This document shows, piece after piece, positions 52,506 through 60,923 of a stretch of 64,000 nt of DNA. Under the pieces are notes generated by a model, which had not been told where the DNA came from, did not search any database, and saw nothing but the letters and a program-made list of their open reading frames with translations. Position 1 is the stretch's first letter; each line of letters starts with the position of its first letter. Source of the DNA: an uncultured Paracoccaceae bacterium (GTDB lineage: Bacteria > Pseudomonadota > Alphaproteobacteria > Rhodobacterales > Rhodobacteraceae); contig CATOSB010000009.1 in assembly GCA_951812305.1 (NCBI GenBank), forward strand, positions 1 to 64,000, written 5' to 3'. A program made the position numbers and the translations under genes.

Positions 52506-52789
52506 CCGTGCGGGTCCATATCACCGACCATGCGGTGTTGCGCTATCTTGAGCGCGGGCTCGGTGTCGATGTTGCCGGGCTCCGGCGGCGCATCGCCCGC
52601 TCCCCGTCGCCCGCCCTGGCGCTTGCGGACCGCCCGGGCGACGGGGCCGCGCTGATCTGTAACGGGCTGCGCTACTGCCTGCGGCGCGGCGCGGATGGCA
52701 CGCTGACGGTCGTCACCATCACCTCGGCGCAGGCGGGCGCGCTCTCAAACCGGGCCCGGCGGCTCAGGCGGCGGAGGACGGTGCTATGA
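52502..52789 (+). CDS. Small early protein of unknown function
   Basis: 95 residues. VHITDHAVLRYLERGLGVDV followed by LRRRIA is a motif seen in small phage and toxin-like proteins (HAxxRYxER); the remainder is beta-rich. GTG/ATGA-type overlaps on both sides. Confidence 0.5.
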   Translation: MTVRVHITDHAVLRYLERGLGVDVAGLRRRIARSPSPALALADRPGDGAALICNGLRYCLRRGADGTLTVVTITSAQAGALSNRARRLRRRRTVL

Positions 52790-53037
52790 AACGGATTGAG
52801 GTCACGCCCGCTGACCGGTCGCTCCATCAGGAGCTCATCGACATCATCGAGCGCCATGCCGGAGACCTGCCCCCGGCGCAGATACTGGCGATCGGGGCGC
52901 AACCGGTTGGGCAAATCCTGACGTTGCAGGATCCGCGCGAGATCAATACAACTGACGCCATACGCCTGATCAAGGCGAATGTAGAAGAAGGCAACCGGTC
53001 GGCCCTCTTGACCGTGACGCGGGGGCCTGTGCAGTGA
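52786..53037 (+). CDS. Small early protein of unknown function
   Basis: 83 residues: SLHQELIDIIERHAGDLPPA, QILAIGAQPVGQILTLQDP and AIRLIKANVEEGNRSA. Helical; no motif assigned. Similar proteins accompany GemA in Mu-like phages of this group. Confidence 0.5.
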   Translation: MKRIEVTPADRSLHQELIDIIERHAGDLPPAQILAIGAQPVGQILTLQDPREINTTDAIRLIKANVEEGNRSALLTVTRGPVQ

Positions 53038-53798
53038 GCGTGCCCGCCGGTCCGCCGCTTGATCTGCACTGCGGCGATTGTCTCGATCTCCTGCCCCGGC
53101 TGGTGGCGGACCGGGGCGGACCCTTCGATCACATAATTGCCGATCCGCCCTACGAGAATATCCACCATGCCCATCACGCGCGCCGCGCGATCACACGGAC
53201 AGACGGGCGGCCATCGCCGCGCGGCGTGGCCTATTCGGGTATCGACGATATCCGGTGCCCGGCGGCCGCCGCGATGGTGTCGGCGAGCCGGGGCTGGGTG
53301 GCGGTGTTCTGTCTGGCCGAGGGAGTGCGGCCCTGGCACGACGCGCTCGTTGCCGCGGGGGGCAGATGGCATGGCACCATGGCCTGGGTCAAGCCGGACG
53401 CAGCCCCGATGTTTGCCGGGACCGGCCCTGCAAGGGGCTTTGAGTGTATCGCGCTGGCCTGGGCCGGGGCGGGGCGGCGGCGGTGGAACGGCGGCGGTGG
53501 GCGCGGTGTGTTGACCTGCCTGACCGCGAAGGGCGGCGCGGTGCCGGGCACCAAGCCCCTGCCACTGATGCAGGCGCTGGTGGACCTGTTCACGCGCCGG
53601 GGTGAGGCGATCTGCGATCCGTTCATGGGCTCGGGCACTACCGGTGTGGCGGCGATGGAGGCCGGGCGCGGCTTTACAGGCATCGAGATCGACGCGCAGA
53701 CATTCCTCGGTGCCGATGCGCGCCTTGCCCGTGCGCGCCGGGCTCCGGCCCTGCCGCTTCGGCCGCGGCCCGTGCAGGCAGCGATGGATCTGTCGTGA
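53034..53798 (+). CDS. DNA methyltransferase (N4/N6, DPPY type)
   Basis: 254 residues with a GTG start overlapping the previous stop. Catalytic motif IIADPPYENIHHAHHARRAI comes first and the AdoMet motif AICDPFMGSGTTGVAAMEAG near the C-terminus. This order (IV before I) marks a beta-class or alpha-like permuted enzyme. No restriction partner is present, so it probably protects phage DNA. Confidence 0.85.
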   Translation: MSVPAGPPLDLHCGDCLDLLPRLVADRGGPFDHIIADPPYENIHHAHHARRAITRTDGRPSPRGVAYSGIDDIRCPAAAAMVSASRGWVAVFCLAEGVRPWHDALVAAGGRWHGTMAWVKPDAAPMFAGTGPARGFECIALAWAGAGRRRWNGGGGRGVLTCLTAKGGAVPGTKPLPLMQALVDLFTRRGEAICDPFMGSGTTGVAAMEAGRGFTGIEIDAQTFLGADARLARARRAPALPLRPRPVQAAMDLS

Positions 53799-54157
53799 CC
53801 CGTTCCCCCGCCGATATCCCGGCCCTGCCGGCCGGCCTGCGCGAGATCGCCGATCACGCCGGTCGCGAGGCCGCGCTGGCGGTCGCCGCCACGTATGGCG
53901 GCCGGGACTGGCGTGTGCCCGCGCGCCAGGACAGTCCGGCGGCCCGCGCGCTTGCGGAGGCGGTGGGGCCGTCGGCGGCAGCAGCGCTGGTCACGGCTCT
54001 CGGCGGTCATGTACTGGATATCCCGCTGGCGCGCCGCGCGGTGACGCGCTGGCTGGCCGGTCAGGGGCTCGGATCAAGGCAGATCGCGGCCCGACTGCGT
54101 ATCTCGGAGCGCACCGCGCGGCGCTATATCAAGGGGCGGAGGGATGGCGATGGATGA
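53795..54157 (+). CDS. mor: Mor-family transcription activator
   Basis: 120 residues, GTG start. LPAGLREIADHAGREAALAV is the dimerisation helix region. GGHVLDIPLARRAVTRWLAG, LGSRQIAARLRISERTARRY and IKGRR form the Mor/C HTH. In Mu, Mor binds a dyad at -51 to -36 of Pm and recruits RNA polymerase. No second (C-like) activator was seen, so this protein probably drives all post-early promoters of this phage through the four GCGGACCATGGTCCGC sites. Confidence 0.85.
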   Translation: MTRSPADIPALPAGLREIADHAGREAALAVAATYGGRDWRVPARQDSPAARALAEAVGPSAAAALVTALGGHVLDIPLARRAVTRWLAGQGLGSRQIAARLRISERTARRYIKGRRDGDG

Positions 54158-54395
54158 TCACATGGCGGTGACGCGCGCGGAACTGCTGGACCGGCTTGCG
54201 ACCATGACCGACCCGGAAGACATCGCCGAAGCCGTCACCACGGAGCTTCTGGAGGCCGGCGGGGCTATGGATGTGCCGCAGGCCGCCTGCGGCGTGGTGG
54301 AGATACAGCTTCACGGGATTGTGGCCCATGGCACCGACCTGGAAGCCGCCTGTCTCGCCTGGGCAATGGCGGCGCGCAGCGCTCGTGATGGCTGA
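54144..54395 (+). CDS. Small protein downstream of mor
   Basis: 83 residues (TRAELLDRLATMTDPEDIAE, AACGVVEIQLHGIVAHGTDL), acidic and helical. Overlaps the mor end by 14 bp; ATG 54150 is a possible alternative start. Function unknown. Confidence 0.5.
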   Translation: MAMDDHMAVTRAELLDRLATMTDPEDIAEAVTTELLEAGGAMDVPQAACGVVEIQLHGIVAHGTDLEAACLAWAMAARSARDG

Positions 54396-54453
54396 ACGCC
54401 GCCAGCCCCTCCTGCCGGGCCTTGCGCCCCCGCCAGTGCCCCGTGTAGGGTGA
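54388..54453 (+). CDS. 21-residue translationally coupled ORF
   Basis: MAERRQPLLPGLAPPPVPRV and one Gly. Its start overlaps the upstream stop (ATGGCTGA) and its stop overlaps the next start (GTGA). The tight coupling suggests a real micro-gene or a translational relay. Confidence 0.35.
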   Translation: MAERRQPLLPGLAPPPVPRVG

Positions 54454-54716
54454 TCATGCATGCCGTCGATGTCGGACAGGCCCCCGGTATGATGCCGGGC
54501 TGGCGGAGTGCAAAGGGTGGAGAATTTGCCTGCGCGCGGTGCGGTCATAACGCGGGCTGGCTCTTTGACATGACCATGAGCGAGATCAACCGGGGCCTGC
54601 CATGTCCCGTCTGCAATGAAGGGGTGGATGATGCCGGATATTGCTTGCGCGAATTGCGATGGGCCCGGCGGGGAAGTGACCTACGCGAACCAGGTTCTCA
54701 TGCCGTTGAACGGTAG
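54450..54716 (+). CDS. Zinc-ribbon protein
   Basis: 88 residues, GTG start (ATG at 54456 in frame). Two knuckles CARCGHNAG and CPVCNEGV are spaced as in zinc-ribbon RNA/DNA-binding proteins. Size and design resemble Mu Com, the translational activator of mom; this is an analogy only. Confidence 0.5.
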   Translation: MIMHAVDVGQAPGMMPGWRSAKGGEFACARCGHNAGWLFDMTMSEINRGLPCPVCNEGVDDAGYCLRELRWARRGSDLREPGSHAVER

Positions 54717-54969
54717 GGTCCGGTGCATCGATCATTGCATCCACCACATCGTCGCGGCGCTGAATGCCGGACATGTCCTGACCACCGATTGCTGCTGTGG
54801 GCATGGCGAAATGCCCGGCTACATCGGTCTTGAGGATGGCCGCGTCCTTGTGATCTTCCCATCGCGCGAAGAGGCCAGGATGTATGACACTCCCGAGAGC
54901 AATGGCAGCACCCGCTCGAGCGCGGAAATATCCGCCTGGCGACCGCCACGGCTTGATGGCACGTATTAA
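54631..54969 (+). CDS. Cys-rich protein of unknown function
   Basis: 112 residues from MPDIACANCDGPGGEVTYAN, with further Cys/His (RVRCIDHCIHHIVAALNAGH, TTDCCCGHGEMPGYIGLEDG). Zinc binding is likely. Last gene before the Mor-type promoter at 55017. Confidence 0.5.
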   Translation: MPDIACANCDGPGGEVTYANQVLMPLNGRVRCIDHCIHHIVAALNAGHVLTTDCCCGHGEMPGYIGLEDGRVLVIFPSREEARMYDTPESNGSTRSSAEISAWRPPRLDGTY

Positions 54970-55016
54970 ACCATCCGGGCGGGGTTGTGCTGCCGGTCCC
55001 GGATAGCGGCCCTCTT

Positions 55017-55061
55017 GCGGACCATGGTCCGCTGCCCTCGTGCGGCAAGGCCGGGTAGTGT
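55017..55061 (+). promoter_or_regulatory. Mor-type promoter 4 (packaging/head operon)
   Basis: GCGGACCATGGTCCGC at 55017-55032, 23 nt, then TAGTGT at 55056-55061; predicted start near 55068, 34 nt before the DUF2730 gene. It heads the operon running through terminase, portal and F. Confidence 0.7.
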
Positions 55062-55101
55062 GGGGCCGAACCGATCCCGACGCTCGGAGCCCGCGCACGC
55101 C

Positions 55102-55467
55102 ATGACCATCACGCCCGAACACTGGCAGACCTTTGCCGCCATGGTTGCCATTCTGGCGCTTTTGAGCGGGGCCGTGGTCTCGCTCCGGCGTCTGGGCTTT
55201 CTGCGTCCGCCCGCCCGGCCCCCCGATGCGCAAGGCGCGGTCTCCGAGCGCCTGGACCGGCATGCCGAGCGTCTGGCGCGACTTGAGGGTGCGGTGGCGG
55301 GGCTGGCGAGCCGCGAGGATATTCATCACCTGCAGATGGCGATCGAGCAGCAGGCCGGGGCCGTGCGCGAGATCCGCGCCTTCATGGCGCGCGACGCGGA
55401 GGCCGTCGGGCGGCTTGATGCCGCGATCACCCGGATCGAGGATCACCTGATGGGAGAGGGCCGCTGA
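55102..55467 (+). CDS. DUF2730 family phage protein
   Basis: 121 residues. An N-terminal membrane helix (TFAAMVAILALLSGAVVSL) is followed by a coiled coil (SERLDRHAERLARLEGAVAG, HLQMAIEQQAGAVREIRAFM). It occupies the slot before the packaging genes in Mu-like phages. Confidence 0.8.
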   Translation: MTITPEHWQTFAAMVAILALLSGAVVSLRRLGFLRPPARPPDAQGAVSERLDRHAERLARLEGAVAGLASREDIHHLQMAIEQQAGAVREIRAFMARDAEAVGRLDAAITRIEDHLMGEGR

Positions 55468-55766
55468 TGAGCTATGCCTCCACGCTTGAGGAACACCGCC
55501 GCCTGGCCCTGCTCACCCATCTGGCGGCCTGCCTGGATTATGCCTCCAACTCGGAGATCCTGCTGGATGTTCTGAACGGGCTGAGGATCGCGACCGGGCG
55601 CGACCGGCTGGTGGGCACGCTGGCCTGGCTGCGCGAGCAGGATCTGGTCTCGATCGAGGACCACGAGGGCTTCCTGCTGGTCGAGGCAACGGCGCGGGGC
55701 GTGGATGTGGCCGAAGGCCGCGCCCGGGTGCCGGGCGTGCGCCGCACCGCGCCGAAGGCCCGGTAA
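55467..55766 (+). CDS. VpaChn25_0724-family phage protein (Mu gp26-like position)
   Basis: 99 residues: EEHRRLALLTHLAACLDYAS, NSEILLDVLNGLRIATGRDR, LVGTLAWLREQDLVSIED. A winged-helix pattern typical of this small family preceding DUF3486. Confidence 0.75.
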   Translation: MSYASTLEEHRRLALLTHLAACLDYASNSEILLDVLNGLRIATGRDRLVGTLAWLREQDLVSIEDHEGFLLVEATARGVDVAEGRARVPGVRRTAPKAR

Positions 55767-56362
55767 TGCCGTCGCGCAGCAAGATCGATCGGCTGCCCGA
55801 CGCGCTGAAGACGTGGCTGCGTGCCGAACTCAACGCCCGGGGCTACAGCGATTACGATGGTGTGACCGCCGCGCTGAACGAGCGGATGGCCGAGGCGGGT
55901 CTCGATCTTGTAATCAGCCGGACCGGCCTTGGGCGCTGGAGCCAGGCGCAGAAGAAATACGCCGATATCCAGCGCGAGGCTGACGGATGGGCGCAGAGCT
56001 TCCTGAGTGAAGAGGGCGTGGATGCCGAGGCGCATCGGCACCGGGTGCTGTTTTCGATGTTATCCCACCATGCCTTCCTCACCATGGCCAACGGCCTGAC
56101 CGAGGGGGACGAGAAAGAGGAGCTCGACTTCGACGCCCGTGACCTGCACTTCCTGGGCCGGATGCTGAAAGACCTGATGACCTCCTCCGGCATCCGTGAG
56201 GCGATCGGCGAGAAGGAGCGTCGGCGCCTGGCGGAGGCCGAGCGCAAGGCCGGCGCAGACCGGGCGGTGTCCGCCGCGCGCGGGGCCGGGCTCTCCCCGG
56301 AGGTCGCCGCCGCGATCCGCGCTGCCGTCGAGGGCGGCGCACAGGCGGAGGGTGCCACATGA
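55766..56362 (+). CDS. DUF3486 family protein (Mu gp27-like, probable small terminase)
   Basis: 198 residues. SKIDRLPDALKTWLRAELNA, GRWSQAQKKYADIQREADGW and LHFLGRMLKDLMTSS are characteristic. By position it is the DNA-recognition subunit that works with the large terminase. Confidence 0.85.
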   Translation: MPSRSKIDRLPDALKTWLRAELNARGYSDYDGVTAALNERMAEAGLDLVISRTGLGRWSQAQKKYADIQREADGWAQSFLSEEGVDAEAHRHRVLFSMLSHHAFLTMANGLTEGDEKEELDFDARDLHFLGRMLKDLMTSSGIREAIGEKERRRLAEAERKAGADRAVSAARGAGLSPEVAAAIRAAVEGGAQAEGAT

Positions 56363-57789
56363 GCAACCGCGATCTACTGCCTTACCAGATTGCCTGGGTG
56401 ACCGACCCGAACCCGGTGGCGGTGATCGAGAAGTCCCGCCGCATCGGCATCTCCTGGGCCGAGGCCTATCACGCGGTCATGCATGCCGCCGAGGGCCGCG
56501 GCGATATCTATTACCTGTCCTATAGCCGCGATATGACCCGCGGCTTCATCGACGATTGCGCGGGCTGGGCGAGCGACCTCGGCATCGCCGCCTCGGCCGC
56601 CGGTGAGGTGCTGATCAGCGACGAGGGGCGCGATATCCAGGCCTTCCGCATCGTGACGGCAAAGGGCAAACAGATCCTCGCCATGACCTCCAGCCCGCGG
56701 GGGTTTCGCGGCAAGGGCCGTCCGGGCGACGTCGCGGTCATTGACGAGGCCGCCTTCGTCGACGATCTCGAGGAGGTTCTGAAAGCCGCGCGCGCCTTCA
56801 CCACCTGGGGCGGGCGTGTGCGCATCATCTCCACCCATAACGGTGAGGCCTCGCCATTCAACACGCTGGTTCGCGACATCCGCGAGAGGCGTCAGCCCGG
56901 AAGCCTGCACCGGGTGACGCTCAGCGACGCGCTCGATCAGGGGCTCTATTCCCGTATCGCCGCTGTGACCGGGCAGCCCGACACGGGCGCCGCGCAGGCG
57001 GCCTGGGAGGCGGCGATCCGCGCGCAATACGGACGCCACGCGGGCGAAGAGCTCGACTGTATCCCGTCCGCGGGGGGCGGGGCCTGGATCACATGGGATC
57101 TGATCCGCACAGCCGGGCGCGACGCGGCGGGCGATCCCGGCCTGCGCGGCTCCGGTCCGGTCTATATCGGCGTCGACGTGGCGCGGCGGCGCGATCTCTG
57201 GGTGGCGGCGGTGATCGAGGATGCCGGCGACGCGCTCTGGCTGCGCGAGCTGGTGACGCTGCGCGACGTCTCTTTCTCCGAACAGCGCGCCGAGGTGGCA
57301 CGCCTGGTGCGTGCCCATCGCCCGCTCAGGATCGCCATCGACCAGACCGGCATGGGCGAGGCGGTGGTCGAGCAGCTGGCCGAGGATCACGGGGCCTTCA
57401 CCGTCGAAGGCGTGCTGATGACTGCGCCGCGCCGGCTTGATGTGGCCACGCGGCTCAGAGAGTCCTTCGAGGACAAACGCATCCGTATCCCCGCCGATGA
57501 TGCCCTGGCGGCCGACCTGCACAGCGTCCGTGCCGAGCCCGGCACCACCGGCGCGCCGCGGCTGGTGGCGGATCGCGCGGAGAGCGACGGCCATGCCGAC
57601 CGGTTCTGGGCGCTGGCGCTCGCGGTCTCGGCCGCCCGCACTGCCATCGGACCCTTCGAGGCCTGGACCGACGCGCGCCGCCATGCGGCCTGGTCGGCGC
57701 CGGGCAATCCGTTCGGCATACCGGAGTATCATGCCGACAGCGATCTCGGCGTCCTGCACTCGCCGCTGGCCGCCCTGAGGGGCTGGTAG
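56359..57789 (+). CDS. Terminase large subunit (Mu gp28-like)
   Basis: 476 residues. ATPase: VIEKSRRIGISWAEAYHAVM (Walker A-like) and GDVAVIDEAAFVDDLEEVLK (Walker B). RNase H-type nuclease: VYIGVDVARRRDLWVAAVIE, LRIAIDQTGMGEAVVEQLAE and SDGHADRFWALALAVSA supply the acidic residues. Packages phage DNA into the prohead. Confidence 0.9.
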   Translation: MSNRDLLPYQIAWVTDPNPVAVIEKSRRIGISWAEAYHAVMHAAEGRGDIYYLSYSRDMTRGFIDDCAGWASDLGIAASAAGEVLISDEGRDIQAFRIVTAKGKQILAMTSSPRGFRGKGRPGDVAVIDEAAFVDDLEEVLKAARAFTTWGGRVRIISTHNGEASPFNTLVRDIRERRQPGSLHRVTLSDALDQGLYSRIAAVTGQPDTGAAQAAWEAAIRAQYGRHAGEELDCIPSAGGGAWITWDLIRTAGRDAAGDPGLRGSGPVYIGVDVARRRDLWVAAVIEDAGDALWLRELVTLRDVSFSEQRAEVARLVRAHRPLRIAIDQTGMGEAVVEQLAEDHGAFTVEGVLMTAPRRLDVATRLRESFEDKRIRIPADDALAADLHSVRAEPGTTGAPRLVADRAESDGHADRFWALALAVSAARTAIGPFEAWTDARRHAAWSAPGNPFGIPEYHADSDLGVLHSPLAALRGW

Positions 57790-59343
57790 ATGGCGAAGAC
57801 CGACATCCCCGCCCGCGCCCCGACCGGCGAGATCGCCGCGCCGGAAGTCACCTTGGGCGGCGGCGGGGCCTGGGACCTCACCGAACGCTATCGCGATTTC
57901 GGGATCGGCTCCGATCCGCGCCATTGGCAGGCCGATCCCACCGGTGTCGTCGCCGCCACGGCAGCACTGGCCGACCCCCATGCCCGCGCCGTCCTCGACC
58001 AGCGCCTCGATGCGGTGGTGGCGGCCCCGCTTGAGATCACACCGGGCGGGGCGATGCGCCGGGACCGGATGGCGGCCGGGGATCTCGAAGAGCAGCTGGG
58101 CGCGCTGGAGATCGACCGGATCAGCCGCGAGCTTCTGCACGCCGCCTGGTATGGCTATGCCATCGCCGAATGCCTCTGGAAGATCGAGGGCACCGCCGTG
58201 CGACTCGCCGATCTCCGCGTGCGCAACCCCGCAAGATTCCGCTGGCACCGTGACGGCACACCGCGTCTGATTACGCGCAACCGCCCGAGCGGTGTCGTCC
58301 TGCCCCCGGCCAAGTTCTGCGTCCTGGTCCAGCCGCGCCAGCATGGCGGGCAGGCGCATGGTCCCGGTGCCGCCGAATGGTGTGTCTGGCCGGTCTGGCT
58401 CAAGCGCCACGTGGTCTCGATGTGGGCGGTCGCGCTCGAACGTTTTGGCACGCCAACGACCTATATGACGCTTGGCGGCGATCCCAGCGCTTCCGCAATC
58501 GAGAAGGCTCTGGCCCAGCAGGCGGCGCTGGTCGGCGGCGCGGGCCTGGTCCTGAAAGAGGGCCACAAGATCGAGCTGCTGGAAAGCGGTCGCCGGGCCG
58601 GTGGCGATTACGCAGAGTTCGTCAGGGCGATGGACGCGATGATCGCCGATGCGGTGCTGGGCGAGCGCGCCACCTCCGAGATCGGCCAGTGGCAGGCCAC
58701 CGCCGAGGCCCATGCCGACGTGCTGCAACGGCTGGTGGCGGCGGATGCGCGCCGCCTCTCGGCCATGCTGCGCCACTCGGTCGCGACATGGCTGACCGCC
58801 TGGAACTTCCCCGGTGCCGCCGTCCCGCATCTGACCCGCAACACCGCCCCGCCCGAAGACCTCACCGCGCGCGCCGCGCGCGACGTGCAGATCGGCGCCG
58901 CCTCCGGCCTCAGGCCGACACACGCCTCTGTCGAGGAGATCTATGGTGGCGAATGGGAACCCGATCCCCGTCAGGCCACCCCCGCATCGCCCCGCCCGCC
59001 AATCGCCGGACCGGGTGCCGGGCCGGGCGCGACCGCCGCACTGGCCGCAGCACTGGCCGCCGCCCGCGAGCCTCCGGCGCGCGATGCCATCGATGCCGCC
59101 GTCGACCGCCTTGTCGGCGAGAGCGGCTGGGAGGCGCTGATGGAACCGGTGATCAAACCGCTCGGTGCCGCCGTGACGGAAGCCGACACCCCGGACGCGC
59201 TCGCCGCGGCACTGGACGCCCCCGATCTCTACGCGGCCATGGACACGAACCCCATGGCCGCACGGCTCGCCCGGGCCACCACCTCGGCGCGTCTCTCGGC
59301 AGAGGGGGATGACGGGGCCGACAGAAACGATGACGATGGCTGA
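57790..59343 (+). CDS. Portal protein, DUF935 (Mu gp29-like)
   Basis: 517 residues. LDAVVAAPLEITPGG-like N-terminus (QRLDAVVAAPLEITPGGAMR), LLHAAWYGYAIAECLWKIEG, VVSMWAVALERFGTPTTYMT, and ALVGGAGLVLKEGHKIELLE match DUF935 portals. Follows terminase directly, as in Mu. Confidence 0.9.
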   Translation: MAKTDIPARAPTGEIAAPEVTLGGGGAWDLTERYRDFGIGSDPRHWQADPTGVVAATAALADPHARAVLDQRLDAVVAAPLEITPGGAMRRDRMAAGDLEEQLGALEIDRISRELLHAAWYGYAIAECLWKIEGTAVRLADLRVRNPARFRWHRDGTPRLITRNRPSGVVLPPAKFCVLVQPRQHGGQAHGPGAAEWCVWPVWLKRHVVSMWAVALERFGTPTTYMTLGGDPSASAIEKALAQQAALVGGAGLVLKEGHKIELLESGRRAGGDYAEFVRAMDAMIADAVLGERATSEIGQWQATAEAHADVLQRLVAADARRLSAMLRHSVATWLTAWNFPGAAVPHLTRNTAPPEDLTARAARDVQIGAASGLRPTHASVEEIYGGEWEPDPRQATPASPRPPIAGPGAGPGATAALAAALAAAREPPARDAIDAAVDRLVGESGWEALMEPVIKPLGAAVTEADTPDALAAALDAPDLYAAMDTNPMAARLARATTSARLSAEGDDGADRNDDDG

Positions 59344-60892
59344 TCCCGCGCCTGTGATCATGGACGTGCCCCCCGAGGAAGCGATTGAATTCTTCCGCGC
59401 CAAGGGCATCCATGTCGGCTACGACTGGCGCGACACCTCCGCAGCCCAGCATGCACGCTCCTTCACGGTGGCCAAGGTCGCCCGTCTCGACATCCTGACC
59501 GATATCCGCGCGGCCATGGACCGGGTGCTGGCGGAAGGCGCCACCTTTGAGAGTTTCCAGGACGAGCTGGAGCCGATCCTGCGCGCCAAGGGCTGGTGGG
59601 GCCGCAAGACCATGACCGACCCCGCAACCGGCAAGACCCGCGTGGTCCGGATGGGCAGCCCGCGCCGGCTCAGAACCATCTTCGACACCAATCTGCGCAT
59701 GGCCACCGCCGCCGGCAAGTGGGCGCAGATCACGCGCCTGGCCGACCGCCGCCCATGGATCCGATACATCGCCACGCTCGATGACCGCACCCGGCCCCTG
59801 CACCGGGTCTGGCACGGCACCATCCTGCGCTGGGACCACCCGTTCTGGCAGACGCATTTCCCGCCCTGCGGCTGGCATTGCCGCTGCACCGTGCAGACGC
59901 TCTCGGATGCCGATCTGGAGCGCTTCGGCCTCACACCCTCGCCCGGCCCGCCTGAAGGGTGGAACCGCACACGGCCATGGCTCAATCGCCGCACCGGGGA
60001 GACTGAGGAGGTGCCTGTCGGTATCGATCCCGGCTTTGCCCACAATCCCGGCACCGTCGATCCCGTGGCCGGCGCCCGCGATATCCTGAAGGACCGGCTC
60101 GCCAAAGCCCCGCCCGCGCTTGCGCGCGCGGCCACCTCCGATGTCACCGAATGGATTGCGCGTGGGCGCGAGAGGCGCAAGCAGCTTGTCGACGCCACCG
60201 GACTGGCGCCGGACCAGACAGGCTTTACCGATCGCCTGCGTGGCCTCGCCGCCCGGGGCCTCACAACCGGCCGCGGCGCCGGAACCGTGGCGGCATCCGT
60301 CACGCCCCTGCGCGCAGGCGGACAGGACCGGGCCGCCGCCGACGCCATCCATGCCGCCTCGCTGCGCTTTCCGGCAAACTGGGTGGCGCGCGCCAATGCC
60401 AGCCCGCTCAGCGTTGCAGCGGGCGGACAACCGACCGGGGGCAGCTATATCCCCGCCGCCGCACGTGGGCCGGTCCGCATCGGTCCCGACCGGCTGACCA
60501 AGGCCGATAACACCGCCTGGGCCATCACCTCCCGCGACCCCGGCAACGCCACACATGAATATGCCCACCACCTGCAAGCGGCGATGCCGGAGATCGACCG
60601 GCTGTTCCAGACCCTCCATATCCGCCGCACAACTCTGCCCGGCGGCAACCGTGAGCCTCGCATCCTGCTCAGCCCCTACCGGGTCCCCGGACGGCGAGAC
60701 CAGTATGTCGATGAGTATTTCGGGCGGGAATACCCAGGCGGCCACGCCGCCGAGGTCATGACCCGTGCCTTCCAGATACTCTTCCACAGGCTGCCCGGTC
60801 GACGTGGCGCTGATCTGGACAAGCTCGTGCGCGACGACCCGGAAATGCTCGATCTGGTGCTGGGCCTTCTCTTCCATTACGATCCCGCATAG
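59330..60892 (+). CDS. Minor head protein (Mu gpF-like) with C-terminal metallopeptidase-like domain
   Basis: 520 residues; starts at 59309 or 59336 are also possible. The N-terminal half is the SPP1 gp7/Mu F fold: PPEEAIEFFRAKGIHVGYDW, RTIFDTNLRMATAAGKWAQI, RPLHRVWHGTILRWDHPFWQ and the FPPCGWHCRCTVQTLSDADL Cys cluster. The C-terminal 150 residues add NATHEYAHHLQAAMPEIDRL, with an HExxH motif, and GGHAAEVMTRAFQILFH, a zincin-like pattern. This fused domain may be injected with the DNA or act in head maturation. Confidence 0.85.
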   Translation: MTMADPAPVIMDVPPEEAIEFFRAKGIHVGYDWRDTSAAQHARSFTVAKVARLDILTDIRAAMDRVLAEGATFESFQDELEPILRAKGWWGRKTMTDPATGKTRVVRMGSPRRLRTIFDTNLRMATAAGKWAQITRLADRRPWIRYIATLDDRTRPLHRVWHGTILRWDHPFWQTHFPPCGWHCRCTVQTLSDADLERFGLTPSPGPPEGWNRTRPWLNRRTGETEEVPVGIDPGFAHNPGTVDPVAGARDILKDRLAKAPPALARAATSDVTEWIARGRERRKQLVDATGLAPDQTGFTDRLRGLAARGLTTGRGAGTVAASVTPLRAGGQDRAAADAIHAASLRFPANWVARANASPLSVAAGGQPTGGSYIPAAARGPVRIGPDRLTKADNTAWAITSRDPGNATHEYAHHLQAAMPEIDRLFQTLHIRRTTLPGGNREPRILLSPYRVPGRRDQYVDEYFGREYPGGHAAEVMTRAFQILFHRLPGRRGADLDKLVRDDPEMLDLVLGLLFHYDPA

Positions 60893-60923
60893 CGACGATA
60901 GCGAGAGCACCCCATGACCAGGA

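Noticed and set aside
54388..54453. Promoter or terminator role for the tiny overlap region
   Set aside because: Coupled start and stop codons on both sides explain its structure better; kept as a low-confidence micro-gene.
56374..59409. A 1011-codon open frame on the minus strand
   Set aside because: It is antisense to the terminase, portal and F genes, which have clear family motifs. High GC at third codon positions leaves such shadow frames open. The same holds for 28226-30391 (+), 24234-25058 (+) and 10556-11668 (-).
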